Source of the DNA: Pararge aegeria
Lineage: Eukaryota; Arthropoda; Insecta; Lepidoptera; Nymphalidae
Direction of reading: 5' to 3'
NCBI RefSeq assembly: GCF_905163445.1
Contig: NC_053201.1
Location: forward strand, 9,496,001 to 9,560,000
Length of the DNA: 64,000 bases
Part shown: positions 11,521 through 20,600 of the stretch, piece by piece
How the letters are laid out: the number at the start of each line of letters is the position of its first letter
Numbering within the stretch: position 1 is the stretch's first letter
Position numbers and translations under genes: made by a program
Notes under the pieces: generated by a model
What the model saw: the letters and a program-made list of their open reading frames with translations, nothing else
Told to the model about the DNA's origin: nothing
Databases searched by the model: none

Positions 11521-11699
11521 ATTATTCATCGTTCAGTATTCTGCATCTATTAATACCGTCGTAGGCAACCTACTAGTAAATCTACAACTTACCTACATTA
11601 AATAACATTAAAAACTCTTTTGAAATCTTCCATTGACATAATATCCCCGTTCACTACTTGCAAGAAAACAGAACCATTACAGAGCACACTGATCTATTT

Positions 11700-11849
11700 T
11701 TAACTCACGTTTTTAGAAGAGAACCGATAAAGATATTTCATGGCATATAAAGAAAATGATCCGACTAAAAGAAATACTATATCGAGTATGAAAACTGTAG
11801 ATAGTAAAATAATACGATTTCCCTCCGCGAATTTATATTCACGAAACAT
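11700..11849 (-). CDS. Small single-pass membrane ORF or exon (weak)
   Basis: 49 codons from MFREYKFAEG with a strong hydrophobic segment (IILLSTVFILDIVFLLVGSF, residues 13-32) and basic flanks, stop TAA at 11700-11702. A GTGAGT donor overlaps the end of the frame at 11703-11708, so this could instead be an internal exon ending SSKN. A second frame over the same bases is also open for about 46 codons, which weakens the case. It lies in a stretch free of recognised repeats. No homology recognised. Confidence 0.3.
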   Translation of the reverse strand: MFREYKFAEGNRIILLSTVFILDIVFLLVGSFSLYAMKYLYRFSSKNVS

Positions 11850-12116
11850 GTACACGTTACGGAATACGGGACGCGTTTCCGAACTTCATAAAATTTTGTG
11901 TACGAGTTATGCTTTATGACGTGACAAATACGAGCTAAATAAAATGCCTAGATGTTTGTTTATGCGGGTTACTGTAAAATGTTCGGCCGGTTGCGATGCA
12001 AATCAAATAAGACACTTCAAAATATATTGGAGTCGATTATGTGGTACACAAATCTCTCAATTACACTAGTTTATTTTTATTTTTCTGGGGAAGGACAGCA
12101 CTAGTTTAACACATTC

Positions 12117-12330
12117 TCATCATCATCATCAACCTATCACCGGCCCACTACAGTGCACGGGTGTCCACTCAGACTGAGAAGGGTAGTGAAGTGTGGGTGT
12201 AGGTCGTAGTCTATCACTCTGGCCAGTGCGGGCTGTTAGACTTCACAAGCTGCTTAGAACATTATGGAGAACTCTCAGGCATGCAGGTTTTTCTCGATGT
12301 TTTCCTTCACCGTTTAAAGCAAGTGAGACA
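12117..12330 (-). repeat. SINE B copy
   Basis: Reverse-oriented: CATCATCATCAACCTATCAC CGGCCCACTACAG through TGTTTTCCTTCACCGTTTAA AGCAAGTGA. SINE B has a tRNA-like head GTGGTTAGGACT-CGGCTTC and a 3' end rich in CAT/GAT triplets. Confidence 0.65.
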
Positions 12331-12954
12331 TAATAAGACATTCTTATGAAGTATAATTTTATAAAAAATAAATTTTAATATTATAAATTTTAATTTAATA
12401 CTCACATATAAATGATTGATGGATAATAGAGTTAATGTTTATGGCATCATTAATTGGTCAGTAAATATAACATCAAACCATGTTGGTTTGATAACGCCTA
12501 CGGTACGCATCTTTAGATACATATATAGATTTGTATGCCTTTTAATATGTACTGACTACTGTGCTGTATTTCTGTGTGTCTGTATATAGAGCTGAAATTA
12601 ATTTATCGATTTGAATGCAGTTGTTTATATAACTACACATCTTACTTCTCCGGACGAGCTCCGTCACAATAAGCTCTAGATGAACTATAACGCTAATTGT
12701 CCAACAAAACGATTGTATGTCCCGGAGTAATCTCAGAAGTAAACAAAGACATGTCAGCTACGATTTCAGCAGGCAGTCAGTATTTCTCGCTTCATTTTTC
12801 ACTGCGCCTGAAGTTTTAATATCAGGCTTGTAAGACGCCATGTGTTGTTAATGGACACTAGTCTAGTCTTCCAAGATAGGGAAGTCTATTCTTCAATCCC
12901 TATCAAGGTGCTGAAAAATGAGTTTTACGATGAAGCCCAGTAGGTTTTTTTTCT

Positions 12955-13185
12955 TTATTCACTACAAGTTAGCCCTTGACATCTCTCGCCTGCTGTTAAG
13001 CGATGATGCAGTCAAAGATGGTAACAGGTTAACCAGTTATATGGAAGCTGAACCCCTAATCTGCTTCCCTGCGAAATTTCCGGAACGCTAAATCGCTAAT
13101 CGACGCCGAAATATTAAAAACCCAAGTAGCCCCTGCCGGGTTTTGAACCCGGGCCTTTCCATATAGAGTCATCGCTACGCCAAAG
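12955..13185 (-). repeat. SINE C copy
   Basis: Reverse-oriented: TTCACTACAAGTTAGCCCTT GACATCTC through GCCCCTGCCGGGTTTTGAAC CCGGGCC. Confidence 0.65.
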
Positions 13186-13187
13186 AG

Positions 13188-13560
13188 GGTCGACCAACGC
13201 TGCGTTTACCTGTGCGGGGTTGCCATTCCAGCACCTTGGAACTCCAATATCCATCGGTTCTCCGACCTATGTGCCCCGCCCATTTCCTCTTCAGCTTTGC
13301 GTTGGCTGAGCTATGTTGATAACTCTGGTTCGTCTATGGATCTCCCCATTGCTTTCTCTATCGCCCGCTGAGTGACTCGGAGCCTTCTTATAAGGCTCAT
13401 TGTAAGCGACCACGTTTCCGATCTGTAAGTCATCAGTGGCAACACGTACTGTTCTGAAGACTTTGGTCTTTATTATCTATGGATACCGTCATTCCTGATT
13501 TGGTCACGTTCAGATACTCCGAGCATGGCATCGCACGCTGAGCGATGGAGAGACAACAGA
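13188..13560 (-). pseudogene. RTE-like LINE reverse transcriptase C-terminus (decayed)
   Basis: Minus-strand sequence corresponds to the same C-terminal block as 43090-43475 (GGCACATAGGTCGGAGAACC; TGGCAACCCCGCACAGG), with several frame breaks. It directly abuts a SINE C copy at 13185. Broken and 5'-truncated. Confidence 0.6.
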
Positions 13561-13948
13561 GCCTTTAAAGATGTTTTATAGTGCGAACATTTTATTCAAC
13601 AAGATATCGCTCATGACCGCTTAAATTATAAAATCAGTCCTATCAACGTGATTTCCTTTAAAACATTCAAGCATTCATGAATATCGCTTTCAAATCTCGT
13701 CGAGATAACTTTGAGAGGCATTTATTACTTACTGTAGTACTGAAATGAAATTCATTCCTTTGAAAGAGTAAGAAAAACTAAGAATTGTTCAGTTGGATGC
13801 GGAGCTGTCTTAAGGTATTTCCAGTATTTCTTATAATACTATTTTCCTTATAAGTACCTTTGTAAGAAGCTACCATAATACCAAGAATCTGTTCGCTATT
13901 AATGTTTATTTATTTCGTTATTTTTACCAAGACAGAATGTATTATCTT

Positions 13949-14145
13949 CATCATTATCATCAACCTATTAACGGACGACTGTAAACCACCACGCTGGCCA
14001 AGCGCGTACTGGTGGACTTCACATGAGAACATTATGGAGAACTTTCAGTCATGCTGGTTACTTGTCGATGTTTTCCTTCATCTAAGTAGCAGTAGTTGCT
14101 CAAAAAGCACATAATTCCGAAAAGCCGGGGATTGAACTCGGTTTC
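13949..14145 (-). repeat. SINE B copy (partial)
   Basis: Reverse-oriented: ATCATTATCATCAACCTATT, CACCACGCTGGCCAAG, GAGAACATTATGGAGAACTT TCAG and AATTCCGAAAAGCCGGGGAT TGAACTCGG. Confidence 0.6.
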
Positions 14146-14147
14146 GT

Positions 14148-14640
14148 CAGAAGTCAAAGTCAAAAATATCTTTATTCAAATAGGCCCATATGAGAAATGA
14201 GAATTATGCGGTAGTGAGATGATGGCGATAATCATGTTCGTGAACTTAAAACTAAGGCTACGAGGGTTTCAAACTCGTCCTGGTCTAAGAAGAAGCCCAA
14301 AACAAACATAGCCGGGTGTTTTATTTTGTTATCACCATCTCACATTGTGCTTTAAAATTATTAGAGCAATCATTCACACCCAAGCTTTTTTATCAATTAC
14401 GTAGTTTTATATATATACTATAATAGGACTTTTCAATAAGCTTGCGTTTAATACAAATTTATGACATCTCCAAAATGTCAATGGGTAGTTTATTGTAGAA
14501 TTGTATGCAATTTCCTTTGGACTGATTATGATTTTTTGTAACCTAGTATATTGCATTTATTTATTGTAAGTTTATTCTTAATTAAAGGGGAGTCGAAGCC
14601 TTTTCTACTAGGCTATCTTGGCTTCCAAACCGCAATATTA
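14148..14640 (-). pseudogene. CR1-like LINE 3' end, first copy
   Basis: Reverse-oriented: AAGTCAAAGTCAAAAATATC TTTATTCAAATAGGCCC, then GAGATGATGGCGATAATCAT, AAGAAGAAGCCCAAAACAAA and CTTTTCAATAAGCTTGCGTT T. It matches the better preserved copy at 21172-21790 and keeps no long frame. Confidence 0.6.
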
Positions 14641-14699
14641 GGATTATTTAACTGCGTCGATTTTTAATAAAGTCATATAATTCTTTGATAAATACTTTT

Positions 14700-15035
14700 T
14701 TTTTTTTTTTTATTGATCAACTTAGAGTTATGATGGCTCATACATCACGGGACGTTTGGCCGATGTGAAACATCGGAATTGTTTTGTATAAGTTATATAC
14801 ATTAAATAACAGATTACAACAGGAGTTAGATGTGGCATACTGCAAAGATAAAGCATTACAATCATAGTCTGATTTTGCTTTCTTTGTATGAGGCTGCACA
14901 CTTTCGCTTTCTGAATTATTGCTGTCAGATATAGTTTATTGTTAAAAAAAATTTTATAAGTAAAATACAGGTTAATCTTACACGTGTGACGAGGTAAACA
15001 ATACTGCATACACTTTGCACGCTATTACGTATGGC
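14700..15035 (-). repeat. Retroposon fragment flanking a MITE
   Basis: Begins with a poly(T) run (14699-14712), as expected for a minus-oriented retroposon tail. Its right part (from 14931, TAGTTTATTGTT) is repeated at 62933-63050 together with the adjoining MITE. Confidence 0.45.
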
Positions 15036-15239
15036 AAGTGGCGTGCATAGAGGGTATGCACAGGGTATGCAGATGATATAAAATGAAGAAAATCTTCGAT
15101 AAAAGTTATAAAATATTTAATAATAGGCATTGTAAGAGTTATGAAAACCTTACCCTTAAGTATTTATAACTCGTACTGGGGATTTTCTTCATTTTATATC
15201 ATCTGCATACCCTTTGCATACCCTCTATGCACGCCACTG
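15036..15239. mobile_element. Palindromic hAT-type MITE, 200-bp form
   Basis: Inverted arms AGTGGCGTGCATAGAGGGTA and TACCCTCTATGCACGCCACT, with inner blocks GATGATATAAAATGAAGAAA and its complement. The centre holds TAATAATAGGCATTGTAAGA. Possible 8-bp flanks CGTATGGC / CGTGTGGA match at only 6 positions. Confidence 0.8.
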
Positions 15240-15394
15240 CGTGTGGACCACGTATAGTACATATAGCGTGGCATGTATCGCCACGCCAACAATCATGTTT
15301 ACCCTCGCCCTTAGATATTTCACATCAAACACAAAGAGGTAAAATATTACTATTAGTAACCGTATGTTCGAGAAACCAACCTAAATAGTAGAGG

Positions 15395-15660
15395 TTTTTG
15401 ATTCATCAATAAATTCAAGTTCAAATTCATTTATTTCAAGTAGGCCTTCTTTATAAGCACTTTTGAAACGTCAAGTATGTATGTTTGTAGTGACTCTACC
15501 ACCGATTCGGAAAGCAGATTCTACCGAGAAGAGCCGGCAAGAAACTCAGTAGTTGCTCTTTTCCAACATCAACATTTACAATCATTTTTCTATCTTGCGG
15601 GAGATGAGAGCGAGGCTGGCTGCTTCCAATCTACCTTGTCATTAAGGAATTCATCAAATG
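15395..15660 (-). repeat. Retroposon H 3' UTR-like fragment
   Basis: Reverse-oriented: CAAATTCATTTATTTCAAGT AGGCC, GTGACTCTACCACCGATTCG GAAAGCAG, GCAAGAAACTCAGTAGTTGC. The sense copy lies at 38130-38360 and ends GAATTTGAATTTGAG. Likely a LINE 3' end. Confidence 0.55.
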
Positions 15661-16950
15661 TATAGTAACCTCGCTGTATTAGATGTGTTTTTACACATTA
15701 TTAAATGTATGTATTGGTAGGTCAAGAATTACCTTTGGAATGAATGATTCCTTAGGTAATTCTTGGCCTGTGATTCTTGTTATAAAAGCGTATACTCACC
15801 CCCCACAACCACCAATACAACCAACCAACCAATATTAGTCGTGTACACGGTTTCACTAGTGTATATGTTCTTTAATTCTGTGACGAAAACTAGATAACTC
15901 TTCTCGTCTCAAACTATACAGGAATTATGTGACAAGGCATAATTATATTAATTTTTTTTGAAGTTGTCATTACAACATGCCGAGTTTATGATAACAACTT
16001 ATATATAGATGATACACCAGATCCTTAGTCCACGTAAAATTCTCACTGATAAAGTTATTTTAGACTAAAATTGTTAAGGTTGCTTTCACATATTTGATGT
16101 TTTTAGTGTTTTTAATCTTATCAAACTAATTAACTGGAAGCTTAGCGATTACTAATGGGCAGCATAGATTCGCGCTGGCCATATGCTTTATTATATAGAA
16201 TTTTATATTCAGAATTAAAAATAGAAAATTTCGATAAATATACGTTTTGTACGCACGGCGCAGCGTTGCCAATTTAAGTATCTCGCGACGTATGCGACCA
16301 TCTAAACTCTGCTCTACATAATAATAAATTGCTACATCTTATCACAAAAGTCGGAAAACCGCTTAAAATTCATGGCAACACCGCCGTACAAAATTCCCCA
16401 CTAACCGAAAACTGCAGGTTATTTCCTTAATTCAGGCTAACCGTCTTTGTCGCTGAAAATGCAACCCAAAGAAAACATCTCCAAACTGCATAGCAGACGT
16501 TGGCATATTACCTACTTAACTCCATAATAATGGTATTCGCGGTACAGCCATCGGAAAATGCCATCGGTTAATGAATATCTCCAAACGATATTCGACTATA
16601 TCCTTTAACAATAAAGTTCATATTCTGGTGTAGGTGGACACCTTTTTCAGGATAATGTTTGGCTATACTGTTTCCACCTGGAACAGTTCCAAATGTTCTA
16701 AGCCGGCTGTGGTAAGTATACAGACGATACCTGCGATAATGTGCCTTTATTAATTTCAAAATACATTTTCCTTATTACGGTTTCCTGTCAATGTCATACA
16801 GAGCTTTATAGATATTATCTATATTTCTGAAAAACAATTTATTTAATGGAATTTCCATCATTCGCTAGTGGCTTCTAGCCCCACCGACGAACGTGTCACG
16901 TCATACATGTCACGTTACACATGTCACGTAGTAACAGATTGGGTTAAATT
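15660..16950. other. No gene or clear repeat
   Basis: AT-rich, with a 63-codon minus-strand frame at 16568-16759 that has no family features. A set of near-direct repeats ACGTGTCACGT / CATGTCACGT lies at 16885-16930. Confidence 0.4.
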
Positions 16951-16954
16951 TAAC

Positions 16955-17040
16955 TGCCATACTTCCTAACCGGATAGCCCCCTACCATCCTAGACTGCAT
17001 AATCACTCACTAGGTGAGATTACATCTGTAATTTGTAGAA
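16955..17040 (+). repeat. SINE C 3' fragment
   Basis: ACTGCCATACTTCCTAACCG GATAGCCC followed by CACTCACTAGGTGAGATTAC, the 3' portion of SINE C. Confidence 0.4.
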
Positions 17041-17464
17041 TAAAAAAGAAACTGTAAACCTCAGGTTAAGAAGAGCACTTTCTATCGCTGTCATAATATA
17101 TTTATCGCTCACTTATTATAGATATGAATTTATCTATAAATATATATGTAGGTATATATATATAGAGATAAGCTTTCCTTTGTACACTTCATGTATCATA
17201 TGTTCACAATAACAAGTTATGGTACATAAATAATAAGTAAATTAGAACTTGCCATATACTTTCTTAACAATATAATACACTCATACTTAAAGTTCATATT
17301 TTTTACATCCAACACTAAAAATCAAAAATTAAAAGTGTTTAATATGTTTAACAATTTGATTTTAATTAAAAATAAATAAATAGTAGTATTATTTTACATT
17401 TATATTAAAACTTTTGTTTACTTTCTCCCAGAGATGTCGTTTTCTCGTCTAATACAAATGGCTT

Positions 17465-17601
17465 TCACATTTTCTCCCCAGCCTGTGCTTTGAAACCATC
17501 CAAAAGGTTTTCAACAAGTGCTGGTGATAGTTTAGAATTATTTTGCTTTTTTAATTCTTTTGTGTATTCGATTATTATTATCAGGAACATTATTATGAGG
17601 C
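17465..17601 (-). CDS. Gene 1, last coding exon
   Basis: It starts with the last two bases of a Cys codon after CTTTACAG, then encodes LIIMFLIIIIEY (rest of membrane segment 4) and a 32-residue cytosolic tail ending GEKM, stop TGA at 17465-17467. A possible variant poly(A) signal ATTAAA lies at 17361-17366 on the minus strand. The tail has no similarity to the gene 2 tail. Confidence 0.82.
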
Positions 17602-20600
17602 CTGTAAAGAGAATTATTATGCTATAAATTTATAATTTAATTGAGCAATCGACTATGGAAAAAAAATAGCAAACTTTGATGATGTTAAGCTGTTAATGTT
17701 GTACTCAAAGAGTTAAGAACATACAGAATCCTCATTCAGCAGTGCAATTACATGCAGTGCATTGTGTCCAAACACAGTGAAAACGCCCAACGCACGACTC
17801 ACTTTACACCCGCGCAATGTGACTAGCCTACAAACATTTCTATTTTTTTTTAAATTTTATTGTAAACGTTTATAGCATTAGATATTAAATGATTAATGTC
17901 ACACTACTAAAATGGAGTGGGTTTTAATGCTTAACATTATTGGATAAAATCAGGCATTACTTTGCGGAAATCCAAAATATATTATGATAATTAAGCTAAA
18001 AAAAGCAGGAGAATCTGTATGGTGCAATTTGAAATTTCTCCAATCCTTCCGAGGATTTCTCAGAGGATTTATCAGATTCTTCCAAGGACCTGTTTGGTGT
18101 GGAGTACCACACCAAACAGGTCCTCGGCAATGTACCATCCAGGATGACTTTACAATGAATAATTGTTAAGTATTCCATATTAATCGTGTGCACAGTGGCG
18201 TGCATAGAGGGAAGGTACTCACAGGGTATGCAGTTGATATAAAATGAAGAAAATCTACAGTACTAGTTATAAATACTTAAGGGTAGGCTTTTTATAACTC
18301 TTACAATGCCTATCCTTAAGTTTTTTATAACTCGTACCGGAGATTTTCTTCATTTTACATCTGTATACCCTGTGCATACACTCTATGCACGCTACTGGCT
18401 CTACACGGTTTCTATAAGATCTTTGTTCTATGGCATAACTTGTGGAAAAAAGCTTGTGAAATACGTACAGACATCCACAATTTTGTATAGTATATCCAGT
18501 AATCCGTTATTGTACGACGACTGAACGCCAAAGTTCACGAACTGGATGACAGCTTTAACAGCGGTCGCGGCGGAAAACGTAACCATCGGTCCTGGAGTTT
18601 TCTGTAAATAAATTTATTAAATATCATGTGTCAGCCGTGTGGTGACGGCAGAGCAGATTAGCCCTTGGCTGCAATCTCACCTGTTGGTAAGGATGATGCA
18701 GTCTAAGATAGTAGCGGGCTAACCTTTTAGGGAGTATGGTAGTCATACCACTATTTGATTGATTTGTACGCGACCCGTTGTGTTATGGCCTTTAGTCCAG
18801 CGTTGGACTGTTACAAGCTTTGATGATGAAATATTAGTATCCTTACTAATATTATAAATGCGAAAGTGTGTTTGTTTTTCCTTCCTATACGCCCTAATCA
18901 ATCAACTAATTAACTTGATTTGTGGCATAAAATTAGTTGAAAGAACGGAGAGTAATATAGGATAATCTTTAACGTAGGAATAAAACAAAATTCATTTATT
19001 TCCTACTTTATAAGCACTTTTAAACGTCAAGTATATATGTTTGTAGTGACTCTACCACCGGTACGAAAAGCAGATTCGATTACTTTATTAAAACCCCTGA
19101 CTTTAAAAACGATATTATTATGTGCGATATTTTAACAGCCCTTTCAGTAGACATTTTAAGGGGGTTTTGAAAAAAAAAATGTAATACGCCATGTTGCGGT
19201 GGCGGCCATCTTGGACCGACAAAATAAAAAATAGCTAATAGCACCCTGGACTAATTCATCTTTCGAACAAAAACAAAAAACAAAATTTCAAATGGTTCAT
19301 CCGTTCGGGAAATACGATGCCACAGACACACACACACACACACACACACATAGTGTCGTTTTTGCTTCGGGGGTTAAAAAAGAATAGAAAAAAATAGACG
19401 AGTTCTCAGGAGAGTCGCGAAGCTAAAGTTGCAGTGGGTGGGGCACATAGCTCGGAACAGTGGCGTGCATAGAGGGTTTGCACAGGGTATACATATACTT
19501 GAGGTTAGAAATTTAATAACTCTTACAATGCCTAGCCTTTAGTTTTTTATAACTGGTATTGGATATTTTCTTCATTTTATATCATCTGCATACCCTGTGC
19601 ATACCGTCTATGCGAGCGAAATGGCGACTACGCACTGGTAAACGCAGCGTTGGTAAACCTGCACGAGGAAGACGGATCACATTAAGCGATTCGCGGTGTG
19701 CCACTGGACGGTGGACCCAGGAGACTCCTTGGGTTCAGCAGTGGACGTCCATTGGTGATGAAGATGATGATAATACTTATTTAAAAAAAAATACTCACCT
19801 CATGAACAGCAGTAATAAAAGACGTAGTAAACTTAAGCCACAGAACATTAATTAGAAAGTACATGATTTCATTCGTGTCTACGTGTGACATCGCTGGATA
19901 GCACGGAGCATTGTTTTCTACTATCGGCAGATATTGGATAGACTGAGTCTGATGATAGTTGAATATAAGAGGGAAGGAGTAAAAGCCGTGGGCTCCAAAG
20001 TTTATGATCAGTAAAACCGGCTCCAACCAACTCCATTGTACAGCGCGGAGCTGAAAAGCAGAGTTTAATCATCAGATATAATTTTTATCACTTAGAACTG
20101 AACCGAGTTTTAAATAATGTTAGCATAGAGAGATAGTTTGTATGTGATGGATACCTATAGGTTGTCAATTAGACAAAATCATATTTATATTATAAATTAT
20201 TAACGCAGACTCAGTGGCGGGTAGATCATTTTGTATCAGGGTAACCATGAAGTAAGAAACTGGCATGAAGTTGATAAACACTCCTGTTATAAAAGTTTTT
20301 TAACTGTAAACAAATATTTATTAGGATAGGCAATACTTTTGCGCATTTATGACGTGGCATGCACGTTAGGAACTTTTAATGCGATTTTTTTTCATTTGTT
20401 GTCTCTTCTCGGCGTAATAACTACAACATCCATGATGAAATTTGAAAAAAAAATATAGCTCGCATAAACAGTGATGTTCTAGTGGTTACGACTTCAGTCT
20501 CCATTTTAGGGAGATCGAGTTCTTTTCTGAGTTATGTGCGTTTTATATCACTTGCTTTATCAATGAAGGAAAACATGATGAGAAAACCTGTTTGCCTGAA

